Positions 53,111-61,799 of a DNA stretch of 64,000 bases are shown in pieces. Every line of letters starts with the position of its first letter. Positions within the stretch are counted from its first letter, which is position 1. Under the pieces are notes generated by a model. That model was not told the origin of the DNA. It searched no databases and saw only the letters and a program-made list of their open reading frames with translations. The position numbers and the translations under genes are program-made. The DNA is from Archangium lansingense (GTDB lineage: Bacteria > Myxococcota > Myxococcia > Myxococcales > Myxococcaceae): positions 1,488,001 through 1,552,000 of the forward strand of contig NZ_JAPNKA010000001.1 in NCBI RefSeq assembly GCF_026626635.1, read 5' to 3'.

Positions 53111-53344
53111 ATGGACTCCGCGAACCTCGCCGAGGCCGCGCTGGCCGTGGAGCGCGTGAACGAGGACATCGGCTTTCCGGTGTGGCGCGTGCTGCCGACG
53201 CTGTCCGCGACGTACACCGCGACGCTCGAGCACACGGGCGCGCTGTCGAGCCGGGTGCTTGAGTACGCCATCGCGCTCCTACATGATGCGCTGCTGCGCG
53301 AGCCGCCCGTGTTCAGTGCGCAGCTTGGAGTTGGTCCGCCGTGA
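53111..53344 (+). CDS. Small hypothetical protein coupled to the next gene
   Basis: A 77-aa ORF (MDSANLAEAALAVERVNEDI, then LSSRVLEYAIALLHDALLRE). Its stop TGA overlaps the GTG start of the next gene (GTGA). The 5' end lies at the REP half-element, so the original protein may have been longer. There is no known family. Confidence 0.5.
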   Translation: MDSANLAEAALAVERVNEDIGFPVWRVLPTLSATYTATLEHTGALSSRVLEYAIALLHDALLREPPVFSAQLGVGPP

Positions 53345-54645
53345 TTGCCCGATCTGCTCGAGAGTGCTTGCTGTACATCCAGCTCCATCCGTGTGCTTGT
53401 GGTGCGCCGAATCCCGCGAAGAGCCAGGGCGTTCACTCGACGGAGAACGGGCTCGTCGCGCGCTACGCGGGCACGTGCGAACGGTGCGGGCGCGAGAACA
53501 CGTTCGAGTTCACGCTCGCTCCCGAGACACCGCCGCTCGACGCGTACGGTGGTGAGCGGCCGTCGCAGCTCATCTGCCCGGGGCAGTTCGCGCAGCACTC
53601 CGACGAGCTGGCAGCGCGGTGGCCCGCCGACCCCGCGACGCTTCCCGCCGACAAGCGCGGCGCGGCGCGCGAGGAGCTGAGCTGGGCGATTCGCGACCTC
53701 GAGGAGGTGGCGAAGTTCATGGTCGATGGTGCGGTCCCCGAGGCCGCGTTCACGTCGGACGCGGGACTCGCGCTGTACCGCGCGCAACCCGGTCGATTCC
53801 GCAGGATGCGCCTGGAAGCGCGCATCGAAGCGTATCGCCGCCTGGTCGCAGCGCTCGGCGGAACTGGGAGACCTGCCACGATGAACGCGTTTGAACGAGT
53901 GCTCGCGGAGCCGGGCTCGCTTGCCGCGCGCAAGGAGCTGCTCGCGGAGTGGAAGCGCAAGGGCGATCGGCGTGCGTCGGTGCTCGAGAAGCAGCTGCTG
54001 CTGTTCGAGGCGGAGAAGGCGGGCGGCGACGTCGAGCCGCAGCGGCGCGCGGTCAACGTCGAGCTCATTCGCGACGGCAAGGCGCTCGCCGGCGAGCTCG
54101 CCGGGTTGGTCCAGGACTTCAAGTTCCAACGCGGCCTGGTCGCCGAGATCAAGATCAGCGGCGCGGACTTCGTCGCGCGCGCGGCGAAGCTGTTCACGCT
54201 CGCGCCGATCCAGCACGTGACCATCACGCTGCCGCTGCCGTCGGTGACCGCGTTCTTCGATGTGCCGCAGCTCGCGAAGCTGACGTCGCTGAACATGCCC
54301 CTCCTCGGCGCCGCGTTCGGGGACGCTGGGGCGAGCGCGCTCGCGGGATGTGCCCACGCCAAGGGGCTGAAGTGGATCTCCCTCAACAAGGACGAGCTCA
54401 CGCTGGTGGGTGTCGAGTCGCTCGCGGCCTCGACGTACCTAGCCGACGTCGCCTTCCTCGGCCTGGACGGAAACCCCGTGGATCCGACGCCGGTCAGCCA
54501 GGAAGTGATGGAAGGACGCTATGCGGGCGCCCGGCCAGTGTTGGCCGAGCAGCTCGAGAAGAAGTTCGGCCCGCGACGATGGCTGCAGGTTCCGGAGAAT
54601 CCCGAGGACTGGCCGCCCCACCGCGAGGCGCTCGCGATCACGTAA
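53341..54645 (+). CDS. TIGR02996-type protein with N-terminal zinc site
   Basis: A 434-aa protein. Residues 1-60 contain Cys pairs (HPCACG, CERCGREN) that may bind zinc. After a linker the TIGR02996 (repeat-companion) signature appears at about 180-230 (FERVLAEPGSLAARKELLAE, WKRKGDRRASVLEKQLLLFE), followed by degenerate leucine-rich-type repeats (ALAGCAHAKGLKWISLNKDE, LVGVESLAASTYLADVAFLG). These proteins are common in myxobacteria and their function is unknown. The start is GTG 53341, coupled with the small upstream ORF. Confidence 0.7.
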   Translation: MIARSARECLLYIQLHPCACGAPNPAKSQGVHSTENGLVARYAGTCERCGRENTFEFTLAPETPPLDAYGGERPSQLICPGQFAQHSDELAARWPADPATLPADKRGAAREELSWAIRDLEEVAKFMVDGAVPEAAFTSDAGLALYRAQPGRFRRMRLEARIEAYRRLVAALGGTGRPATMNAFERVLAEPGSLAARKELLAEWKRKGDRRASVLEKQLLLFEAEKAGGDVEPQRRAVNVELIRDGKALAGELAGLVQDFKFQRGLVAEIKISGADFVARAAKLFTLAPIQHVTITLPLPSVTAFFDVPQLAKLTSLNMPLLGAAFGDAGASALAGCAHAKGLKWISLNKDELTLVGVESLAASTYLADVAFLGLDGNPVDPTPVSQEVMEGRYAGARPVLAEQLEKKFGPRRWLQVPENPEDWPPHREALAIT

Positions 54646-55088
54646 CCCTCGGAGTCAACTGGCCCCGGGGAAGGTGTCAAAGGACTCGTACCCGGGGAAG
54701 GCGGGCCTGGAGCCAGGAGACGCCGAGAGCGTGACCCAGCCCTGCTGGGCACTGGGGCCACGGACTATGCCGCCGCCACGGCGCGGCGTCTCCTCTGAGT
54801 CCTCGCCCTTGCTCTAAGCCCCCGGATGCTCACCGGGACGCAGGCGCTGGTGCCCGAGCGCGCCACGCGCGCGGGCTGACGTCCGGGCTTGCTGGCGAGC
54901 AGGGGCAGGGTCATCCGGCTCGGTGTACGCCACGAGGTATCCGACACCTTCCCTGGACGCCCCGGGAGGCACCGTCACGAATCACGACGACCCCCCTCTT
55001 TCCTTGCGCGAGATGGCCCTTTCTTCCGTTCCCGTGGAAGGGCCTCGTGTCAAACACACCCCACTTCGTGGGGAGCAAGGAGTGCACT
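54646..55088. repeat. REP arms in a gene-free stretch
   Basis: GGGGAAGGTGTCAAAGGACT CGTA at 54666 and the opposite arm ACGAGGTATCCGACACCTTC CC at 54931-54957, about 270 bp apart. No gene is supported between them. Confidence 0.55.
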
Positions 55089-55505
55089 GTGCGCGGAGTC
55101 CTCGTGAGCATGTTGATGGCCGTGACCTTTTTCGCGACCCAGGCGGGTGCCGCCTCCTGGGCATTCATCGGTCCCAGTGACTGCAAGTGTGACGGGTTCC
55201 GCACGTACATCGGGTTGTTGGTGGACATCCCCGCTGGCCAGAATCCGACCGAGGTGTGCAAGAACACGCCAGCGACCATCAACGGCCACTTCTTCAGAGG
55301 CGCGCAGCAGTGCGTGACACCCGTCACTCCCACGTGGGGTTTCTTCGAGGTCGGTGACGCGTCCTGCTCGTCCCGGGGGATTGATCCGATGATCAAGAGC
55401 TGTGTCCCGGTGAGCCCTACGAACCCGGAGTGTAAGAAATGCTCGCAACGACTGTCCTGCGAGCTGTCCGTGATATCGACGCCCCTCTGTCTGGCGGCTC
55501 CCTGA
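55089..55505 (+). CDS. Small Cys-rich secreted protein
   Basis: A 138-aa product with a signal peptide (VLVSMLMAVTFFATQAGAAS). The mature part has ten or so cysteines (SDCKCDGFRTYIG, QQCVTP, ASCSSRG, KSCVPV, ECKKCSQRLSCE), which suggests a disulfide-rich exported protein. Start: GTG 55089 with AAGGAG 6 bp upstream. I do not recognise the family. It is followed by a strong terminator. Confidence 0.65.
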   Translation: MRGVLVSMLMAVTFFATQAGAASWAFIGPSDCKCDGFRTYIGLLVDIPAGQNPTEVCKNTPATINGHFFRGAQQCVTPVTPTWGFFEVGDASCSSRGIDPMIKSCVPVSPTNPECKKCSQRLSCELSVISTPLCLAAP

Positions 55506-55527
55506 GTCGCCCTGGGATGAAAAAGAA

Positions 55528-55561
55528 GAGGACCGGGCAGCCCGTGGGCCACCCGGTCCTC
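55528..55561. terminator. Bidirectional terminator hairpin
   Basis: GAGGACCGGG (55528-55537) pairs with CCCGGTCCTC (55552-55561), 10 bp, preceded by an A-rich run (ATGAAAAAGAAG) on the left. It lies between the convergent secreted-protein gene and the minus-strand tail at 55581. Confidence 0.7.
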
Positions 55562-55580
55562 CCTTGCTACTCACACGGCG

Positions 55581-55753
55581 TTAGCGGCTCAGGCGCTCCA
55601 GCCGCGAGCGCGGACGCCGCAGGCCGAAGCCGAGTGCCGCCAGCAGCAGGAGCGCGGTGGTGAGCTGCTTCGCGTTGTGTGGAAGTCGCCCGTATAGAGT
55701 GTTCACGGCAAGAGAGCTCAGCGTGCCCGCCTCCGGCGGCTCAGGCCGAGCCG
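55581..55753 (-). pseudogene. Surface-protein C-terminus, MYXO-CTERM-like
   Basis: About 55 codons: PHNAKQLTTALLLLAALGFG followed by a basic end, LRRPRSRLERLSR. A hydrophobic segment with Arg-rich end is the pattern of MYXO-CTERM-type sorting signals. Upstream codons are cut by the REPIN at 55754. Confidence 0.5.
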
Positions 55754-55819
55754 CCGGGGAAGGTGTCAAAGGACTCGTACAGGCATATTGCCTCCTACGA
55801 ATCGTCTGACACCTCGGCC
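55754..55819. repeat. REPIN-like repeat, full copy
   Basis: GGGGAAGGTGTCAAAGGACT CGTACAGGCATATTGCCTCC TACGAATCGTCTGACACCTC GG. The IS91 remnant starts directly after it at 55820. Confidence 0.85.
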
Positions 55820-56594
55820 GCATGCCAATACGCACCTTCACGAAAACGACAGGCAGGGCCTGGAGCGGCTGTGCCGCTACGGAGCACGCGGTGCGCTGGC
55901 GCTGGAGCGTTTGTCACGAGCGCAGGACGGCCGCCTGGCGTATCGGATGAAGCGCCCGCTGGCGGACGGCACCACGCATCTCTTCTTCACCGGGCTGGAA
56001 CTGCTCCGTCGCCTGGCGTCCCTGGTGCCTCCGCCTCGGGCGAACCTCACGAGGTTTCATGGCGCCTTCGCTCCGGGCGCCAGGCTCCGGCCATTTCCGC
56101 TCCCTCAAGCGGGGAGGGAGGAGGGACCACAGAAGGAGAGCCTCTGCTTGGCCGCGACGGAGGAGGAGCCGAGGAAGCAGAGGACGGCGCGGGTGGAGTG
56201 GGCCGGGCTGCTGCGCTGGACGGAAAGCACTGGACGTGTTCGCCAGTCCGCGGTGTGGCGGCAGGCGAAAGGTGCTGGAGTATGTGACGGCCCCCGCTGG
56301 GGTGCGCTCGAGAGTGGAGCACGTGGGACTGCCCACGCAGGCTCTGAAGCGGGCCCCGGCCCGGGGACCACCCCAGCAGGCGTGGTGCTGAACCTGGCGC
56401 AGCCGCTGTCAATACGCCCCAACTCCCAGCCGCTCTGCTCAAGCGAGGGCGGCCAGGGCAGGGGTGTGCCCCAAGGGGTTGTAGCGTCCCGTGTACCGGC
56501 GCGGCGCGCGGCCTTGCTGGCCCCGGCAGCGGCCCTTCTCGGCCCCTCCGCTCCAGCCCTCACCCTCAACATGGCTTCTCTCCCGCCTATACGC
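55820..56594 (+). mobile_element. IS91 remnant, longest uninterrupted copy
   Basis: Begins at [20 protein letters not shown] and runs through [19 protein letters not shown], the zinc-motif region (first Cys changed to Ser: FASPRCGG), the stop near 56390 and the tail to CGCCTATACGCC at 56594. It covers roughly the C-terminal 190 residues of the transposase. Confidence 0.85.
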
Positions 56595-56689
56595 CATTAT
56601 TGGAGCGGCTCGAGTCTGCATGGGGAGTCAAACTTCCCGATGCTGCACCTCGGAGAGGTAGTCGCGCGGGAGCGCGTGGCCGCTGTCGA

Positions 56690-56793
56690 AGGTGTGCCGG
56701 CGCACAGCCCTCGTGGCACCCGTCAGCAGCCCTCCTCGACCCCTCGGCTCCAGCTCTCTGCCTCAACACCGCCCCCATCCCGCCTATACGCTT
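56690..56793 (+). mobile_element. Diverged IS91 tail fragment
   Basis: Tail-like sequence ending CATCCCGCCTATACGCT, similar to the common 3' end but otherwise diverged; a second IS91 subfamily. It lies just beyond the end of rhlE. Confidence 0.5.
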
Positions 56794-56810
56794 CGTGGGG
56801 CCTGGACGCG

Positions 56811-58079
56811 CTACGACTTGCGCGGGGGGGCCGAGGCAGCGGCCGCCTCTCGCAGCTTGTCCTTCTTGCTCTTGCGCTTGCCCTTGATGCCGCCGTGCGG
56901 GTCCAGCGCCGGCGGGGCGAGTTCGGTCGGCTCAAACCCCGCGATGCGCTCCCGCGGGAGCGCGAGGTGGTGACGGCGCTCGATGAGCCGGAAGTGGGCC
57001 TCGGTGCTCGCGGTCACGAAGCTGACCGCCACGCCCGGCTGTCCCGCGCGGCCCGTGCGCCCGATGCGGTGCAGATAGTCCACGGTCGAGCGCGGCAGAT
57101 CGTAGTTCACCACCGCCGGAAGCTGCGCGATGTCCAGACCGCGGGCGGCCACATCCGTGGCGACGAGCACCTTCACGCGCTGGGCCTGGAAGTCCGCGAA
57201 CGCCTGCGTGCGCGCGCCCTGGCTCAGCTCACCGTGCAGGGCCGCCGCGACGATGCCGGCGCGATTGAGCTTCAGCGCGACGTGGTCCGCTCCATGGCGG
57301 CTCGCCACGAAGACGAGGACATGGGACCACGCGTGTGTCTCGAGGAGTCGGCGCAGCAGCGGTGTGCGCTTGTCCGTGTCCACCTCGATGGCTCGCTGCT
57401 CGATGGCGTGCGGCGCCTTGGGCTCGCCGGCGGGCGGCGAGGACGGCTCCACGCGGACGCGGGTGGGTTCGTGCAGGAGCTGCGCCGCGAGCGTCCGCAC
57501 CGCTGGCGGGAAGGTCGCGGAGAAGAGCAGGTTCTGCCGACGGGCGGGCAGCAGCGCCAGCAGGCGCGTGAGCTCGTCGGCGAAGCCTGGCGAGAGCAGC
57601 TGGTCGGCCTCGTCGAGCACCAGCGTCTCCACCGAGGAGAGCCGCAGCGCGTTCTGCTTCGCGAGATCCAGTGCCCGCCCGGGCGTTGCCACCACCAGGT
57701 CCGCCCCACCGCGCAGCGCCATCATCTGGGGATTGGCCGAGACGCCGCCCACCGCGAGACAGCTCTTCAGCGGCTTCGTGAGGTAGCGTCCGTAGCGGCC
57801 AATCGCCTCGGAGATCTGCGTGGCGAGCTCGCGCGTGGGGACGAGCACGAGGGCGCGCACTTGTCGAGGAACGCGGCCCGGGTGCGCACTCAGGGCCTGA
57901 AGGATGGGCAGGAGGAACGCGGCGGTCTTCCCCGAGCCCGTCCCCGCACAGGACAGGACGTCGCGGCCCCGCAGCACCGCGGGAATGGTCTCGCGCTGGA
58001 CCGGAGTGGGCGCCTCATAGCCGAGGTCGGCCACGGCACGGGCGAGCGGCTCCCGGAGGCCGAGGGAAGAGAAGGTCAT
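56811..58079 (-). CDS. rhlE: DEAD-box RNA helicase RhlE-like
   Basis: A 422-aa helicase. The Q-motif region is [20 protein letters not shown] then [13 protein letters not shown]; Walker A is [16 protein letters not shown]; Ib/II are [12 protein letters not shown] and [16 protein letters not shown] (DEAD); III is LLFSATFPP; the second RecA domain carries [17 protein letters not shown] and [15 protein letters not shown]. The end is basic ([16 protein letters not shown]), as in RhlE. It acts on rRNA/mRNA structure. The start is ATG 58079; the 3' end is next to IS91 debris but complete. Confidence 0.92.
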   Translation of the reverse strand: MTFSSLGLREPLARAVADLGYEAPTPVQRETIPAVLRGRDVLSCAGTGSGKTAAFLLPILQALSAHPGRVPRQVRALVLVPTRELATQISEAIGRYGRYLTKPLKSCLAVGGVSANPQMMALRGGADLVVATPGRALDLAKQNALRLSSVETLVLDEADQLLSPGFADELTRLLALLPARRQNLLFSATFPPAVRTLAAQLLHEPTRVRVEPSSPPAGEPKAPHAIEQRAIEVDTDKRTPLLRRLLETHAWSHVLVFVASRHGADHVALKLNRAGIVAAALHGELSQGARTQAFADFQAQRVKVLVATDVAARGLDIAQLPAVVNYDLPRSTVDYLHRIGRTGRAGQPGVAVSFVTASTEAHFRLIERRHHLALPRERIAGFEPTELAPPALDPHGGIKGKRKSKKDKLREAAAASAPPRKS

Positions 58080-58159
58080 AGGGCGCGGAGACTACCCCGC
58101 CCAGACCTTCCATGGCATCCAGGCGGACAAGCGCCGGAGGCTTCGCACTGCCGGCGAGG

Positions 58160-58273
58160 GTGTCCGGGAGGATGCTCCACGTCCACGTAGCGCCGAACGT
58201 CCTGGCTGCGAATGAACCGGGCGACCGGCAGCTTCACTCCCTTGAGAGGGTGAACTGGCAGCGTGACGGTCAC
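58160..58273 (-). pseudogene. DUF5372-like gene fragment
   Basis: GTG 58273 starts VTVTLPVHPLKGVKLPVARF, then [14 protein letters not shown], a homologue of the gene at 27034-27450. It is cut after about 38 codons. Confidence 0.65.
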
Positions 58274-58307
58274 GCGCTCAATCAAGGGTGGAGGACTCGT
58301 GGCAGTG

Positions 58308-58432
58308 TGTCGGTGCCGTCCTGACGGCACCCAACGCAGTGCGCGCCATTGTGGAGCACCTGTCACAGCCCACGCGGCCTGCTCAGCTGGCTGCGGCGCA
58401 GGGGTCACCCCAGCACGCGTGGTGTTGAACCT
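58308..58432 (+). mobile_element. Diverged IS91 C-terminal fragment
   Basis: The reading GAVLTAPNAVRAIVEHLSQP TRPAQ, then AAAQGSPQHAWC and stop, matches the C-terminus of the other copies at lower identity. Directly followed by a REPIN. Confidence 0.6.
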
Positions 58433-58436
58433 CGAG

Positions 58437-58532
58437 CGGGGAAGGTGTCAAAGGACTCGTTCAGGCATATTGCCTCCTACGAATCGTCCGACACCTCGGG
58501 CTGACACCTCGGGCTGACACCCCGGAGGGGTC
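58437..58532. repeat. REPIN-like repeat, full copy plus tandem half-units
   Basis: GGGGAAGGTGTCAAAGGACT to GTCCGACACCTCGGG, then two further CTGACACCTCGGG units. From 58533 to 58744 I see no gene. Confidence 0.8.
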
Positions 58533-58809
58533 TCTTGCGGAGTGCTTCTCAAACTCTTGAGCCAACTACCTGAAAGCCCTTGGGCTGCGTGGTGTTGAGG
58601 CTCGAGCTGCCACAGAGGCTGCAGGTCCAGTTCTCTGTCGAGCACCGCATGGGATGGCGGACTGGCGCGCGAGATGTTCGAGCCCACCGAGAGCTGTGCA
58701 CCGGAGAGCACAACTCCGGCGCGAGCCTCCGCGTCGCCTCCCAGCACCGCCAGGCCAGCGGCGTCTCATCGCCACCCAGGCAGAAGTCCCCGAGGTCCTT
58801 GTGCGAGCG

Positions 58810-58988
58810 TCACGTCGGGCGCTTCGACGCGCGATAGGCCGCCCACGCGCCGGTTGACCAGAGGGCACAGGCGACGAGGACGGGCTGGAAGAAGAGCCGG
58901 ATGAGCCGCGCCCTGTCGGTGTCGAGACCGAACGCGCTGATGCCGTTGGTGTACTGAGAGATGTTGCCCGGGAAGACGGCGACGAAGT
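58810..58988 (-). pseudogene. DoxX C-terminal duplicate
   Basis: Encodes FVAVFPGNISQYTNGISAFG and FFQPVLVACALWSTGAWAAY, almost identical to the last part of the DoxX gene at 48717. Flanking bases (58745-58810) match 48650-48716, so one continuous 240-bp segment was duplicated. The N-terminal half is missing. Confidence 0.85.
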
Positions 58989-59080
58989 CGCCGCGCGCCA
59001 GCTCGCCCATCTGGCACAGGCGTCGCTGGGCGCTTCGGCGTAGCTGGCAACGGCTCGCCGATGCGAGCGCGCGGCCGGGC

Positions 59081-59524
59081 TCAGCCCTGGACTTCCGCCC
59101 TGAATGCAATCTCGATCAGCTGCTCGGGGAAGGCCAAGGCAGACACGCCGATCAGATTGCTGGCAACCTGCGGCACCGCCTGCTTGTAGACCAGCGGCCG
59201 CACCTTCGAACTGGCTGCGAAGGCAGACGGAACGTCGAGCACGAACAGCGTTTCTTCCACCACGTCCGCCAGGGTCGCGCCCAGTTCGGCCAGCAGCACC
59301 TCGGCATTCTCGTAGGTGCGCTTCATCTGCGCTTCCATGGTCGAGAAGTCCGCGGGCTTGCCGTCCGCGCCCAGCGCTGCCGGAGCGACGAGCTCGCCCT
59401 GCGGGGTGTGCGAAAGCTGGCCGGAGACGTAGATGGTGTTGTTCAAGCGTACGGCCTGCACGTAGCCATACGCCTTTTCCCAAGGAACCCCGAAGCTGGC
59501 GGTCTTTCGATTCGAGCTGCTCAT
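59081..59524 (-). CDS. RidA/YjgF-family protein
   Basis: A 147-aa cytoplasmic protein of the RidA (YjgF/YER057c/UK114) family: NTIYVSGQLSHTPQGEL, then MKRTYENAEVLLAELGATLA, DVVEETLFVLD and NLIGVSALAFPEQLIEIAFR. RidA deaminates reactive enamines, but the Arg usually found in the C-terminal part is not evident (ALAFPEQLIEI replaces PR(A)xVEI), so it may belong to a diverged subgroup. The start is ATG 59524. It follows the DoxX duplicate without an obvious link. Confidence 0.85.
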   Translation of the reverse strand: MSSSNRKTASFGVPWEKAYGYVQAVRLNNTIYVSGQLSHTPQGELVAPAALGADGKPADFSTMEAQMKRTYENAEVLLAELGATLADVVEETLFVLDVPSAFAASSKVRPLVYKQAVPQVASNLIGVSALAFPEQLIEIAFRAEVQG

Positions 59525-59659
59525 GATGTCGCCCTCTGAGTGGAAGCCGAATTCTGAACGGCCCCACCGCCGGCAGCACCCCCCATTCGAGGGAGCCTCG
59601 CACTCCTCCGGCGAGGCATCGCGGCATGCGCCGGGCCAGGGCGGCGATGCGCGCCCGCC

Positions 59660-59784
59660 TCAACTCCCGAACGTCTTGCGCCACTCGCTCGGACTGACAT
59701 GCAGCGCGCGCTTGAAGCTCTGGCGGAAACTCACCGGGCTCTGGAACCCGCTTTGTTCGGCCACCGCGTTCCCCTGCTACGTCC
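59660..59784 (-). pseudogene. AraC-type regulator C-terminal fragment
   Basis: Encodes NAVAEQSGFQSPVSFRQSFK then RALHVSPSEWRKTFGS, the second helix-turn-helix of an AraC-type regulator. The rest is missing; a REP arm begins at 59788. Confidence 0.7.
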
Positions 59785-59787
59785 TAC

Positions 59788-59812
59788 CCCGGGGAAGGTG
59801 TCCGGGGAAGGA
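59788..59812. repeat. REP half-element
   Basis: CCGGGGAAGGTGTCCGGGGA AGGAG; a single left arm at the broken end of the AraC fragment. Confidence 0.6.
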
Positions 59813-59896
59813 GAGTGCGATGACGTCCACCGTACTGCACGGCGCCACCGCCACGCTGGAACTTCCGCTCCCGTAGGAGGTGGCCCCTCCAGAGGT

Positions 59897-59920
59897 GCCC
59901 TCTCCCAGGGGGGAGAGGGC
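59897..59920 (-). terminator. Terminator-like hairpin after the nucleotidase gene
   Basis: GCCCTCTCCC (59897-59906) and GGGAGAGGGC (59911-59920), 10-bp stem, 4-base loop, 7 bp past the stop of the minus-strand gene. No T-tract is seen on that strand. Confidence 0.55.
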
Positions 59921-59926
59921 GCGCGC

Positions 59927-61771
59927 TCACTGCGGTGCCGAGCACTTCACCGGGCCGCGCGTGGCCTCGAAGTAGTAGTCGTAGACGCTGGGCGTGAGCG
60001 AGAAGTTGCACGCGTTCACGTCGTTGGGGTCCACGTTGGGGTGGTTCTGGAGGTAGCGGGCCACGTAGTCGCGCACGCCATCCGCCGAGGTCCAGAGCAC
60101 CCGGCCCTCCTTGAACATGGAGTAGCCGCCTCCGCCGCCGGCCCGGTAGTTGTTGACGGCGACGTGGAAGACGTCGTCATCGCGCACGTCCGCGCCCTTG
60201 AACCGCAGGTGGGTGAGGCGCGAGCCCAGGGGCTTCGTGAGATCGAACCCGTAGTCGATGCCCGAGTAGAGGTCCCAGTTGTAGTGCTGCACGCTGCTCA
60301 CCCTGGCCGCCTCCGGGCTGGAGGCATTGGGCGGGGCACTGGGGTTCCACTGGACGAAGTACCCGGCGTTGTGCTCCAGCGCGCGGCGCAGGATGGAGCC
60401 GTTGATCTCCATCACATACAGCGTGTTGTCATAGATGTAGATGCTGTAGGCGTCGCGCAGGGTGATGTCGCCAGCGGGCAGGCCATCATCGGTGAAGAGC
60501 GCGGCGAGCGAGAAGTCCACCGGGTGGCCAGCCTCCTTGGCGGCCCGCTCCTGCACGGCGTTGATGAGATCGGCCAGCGAGCTGTCCACGTAGCGGGCGG
60601 CGTAGCCCCCGGGGAAGGCGGCGCGGGTGGTGCCAATCTTCCTGCTCACGTAGTTCAGGGTGGTGTCGTGGTGGCCTTGGGTGAGCTGCGTCACCCGCGC
60701 GTCCTGCTCCACGCTGGCGTTCACCTCGAGCAGGCGCGAGTCCTTGCCCTCCACCTTCCAGTGGCCGTCCGCGTGGACGAGCGAGAGGTCCACCACGCCC
60801 AGGTGGCTGCCCCAGCGGTTGGGCTGGATGAGCAGCACGTCCTGGCCCTGGGTGTTCTTGAGCAGCATCTTGGGGATGGGCTGGTGGGTGTGGCCGGTGA
60901 GCAGCACGTCGATGCCCTCGACCTGCTGGGCGATCTGCACCGCCTGGTTCTCTCCGGGCAGGTTGCCGCGGTCGGTCCACTTCGTGGGGTCGGCGTAGTC
61001 GGTCAGCCAGGAGGCGGGATCCGTGGCCCTGCCGGTGGGCTGCTTGTCCGGGCCGCTGTGGATGGCCACCACCACCACGTCCGCGCCGGCCTGCCGCATC
61101 CTCGGCACGTACTCCCGGGCCGTCACGAGCGGATTATCGAAGCGCAGGCCGGAGATGTTCTCCGCGCGCTCCCACGTCGTCACCCCGGGCGTCACCAGGC
61201 CGAGGATGCCCACCTTCACTCCGCACACGTCCTTGAGCAGGTAGGGGATGACGGCCTCGCCGCCATCCGAGCTGCGGCGGATGTTGGCGCCGAGCAGGGG
61301 GAAGCTCGCCTCGCTCTTGAACTTGTTGAGGACGTCGAGGCCGTAGTTGAACTCGTGGTTGCCGAGCGCCATGGCGTCATAGCGCAGCTCGTTCATGGCC
61401 ACGGCCATGGGGTGCTGGGGAGCGTTGTCCACCAGGGCGTAGTAGGTGCCCAGCGGCGTGCCCTGGATGGTGTCGCCCGTGTCGACGAGCAGGTTGCACT
61501 CGGGATGCTCCGCCCGGGCCTGCTTCACGAGCGTGGCCACCTTGGACAGGCCGCGCAGGGGATCCGGCTTTCCGGTGAAATAGTCCCAGGGGAGGATGTT
61601 GGTGTGCAGATCGCTCGTCTGCATCAGCCGCAACGTGCGCGGCGAGCTATCCACCGGCGGCTGGGGCTCGGGCTGGGGCTCGTCGCAGGCGGTAAGGGGG
61701 AGCAGGGCACAGGTGCCCAGCAGCGAGAGGAGGGCCGAGCGGCGACGGCTGGCTGGAGAACGCGGAGACAT
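59927..61771 (-). CDS. Bifunctional metallophosphatase/5'-nucleotidase lipoprotein
   Basis: A 614-aa exported enzyme with a lipoprotein signal (LLSLLGTCALLPLTAC). The N-terminal metallophosphoesterase has RLMQTSDLHTNILPWDY, LLVDTGDTIQGTPLGTYYA, YDAMALGNHEFNYGLDVL, VVVAIHSGPDKQ and LTGHTHQPIPKML, the metal ligands of the family. The C-terminal 5'-nucleotidase domain holds GDITLRDAYSIYIYDNTLYV and DVFHVAVNNYRAGGGGGYSM. It dephosphorylates nucleotides (or cyclic nucleotides) outside the cytoplasm. The start is ATG 61771. A 24-base hairpin at 61800 precedes it. Confidence 0.92.
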   Translation of the reverse strand: MSPRSPASRRRSALLSLLGTCALLPLTACDEPQPEPQPPVDSSPRTLRLMQTSDLHTNILPWDYFTGKPDPLRGLSKVATLVKQARAEHPECNLLVDTGDTIQGTPLGTYYALVDNAPQHPMAVAMNELRYDAMALGNHEFNYGLDVLNKFKSEASFPLLGANIRRSSDGGEAVIPYLLKDVCGVKVGILGLVTPGVTTWERAENISGLRFDNPLVTAREYVPRMRQAGADVVVVAIHSGPDKQPTGRATDPASWLTDYADPTKWTDRGNLPGENQAVQIAQQVEGIDVLLTGHTHQPIPKMLLKNTQGQDVLLIQPNRWGSHLGVVDLSLVHADGHWKVEGKDSRLLEVNASVEQDARVTQLTQGHHDTTLNYVSRKIGTTRAAFPGGYAARYVDSSLADLINAVQERAAKEAGHPVDFSLAALFTDDGLPAGDITLRDAYSIYIYDNTLYVMEINGSILRRALEHNAGYFVQWNPSAPPNASSPEAARVSSVQHYNWDLYSGIDYGFDLTKPLGSRLTHLRFKGADVRDDDVFHVAVNNYRAGGGGGYSMFKEGRVLWTSADGVRDYVARYLQNHPNVDPNDVNACNFSLTPSVYDYYFEATRGPVKCSAPQ

Positions 61772-61799
61772 GACAGGTGACCTCGAAGGAGAATCCAGA

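Noticed and set aside
55788..58190. An 800-aa plus-strand ORF joining IS91 and the antisense of rhlE
   Set aside because: Its first part is IS91 remnant; the rest is the antisense of a clear DEAD-box helicase.
59699..61780. A 693-aa ORF antisense to the nucleotidase gene
   Set aside because: Same artefact; the plus-strand peptide shows no motifs, while the minus strand has all metallophosphatase ligands.
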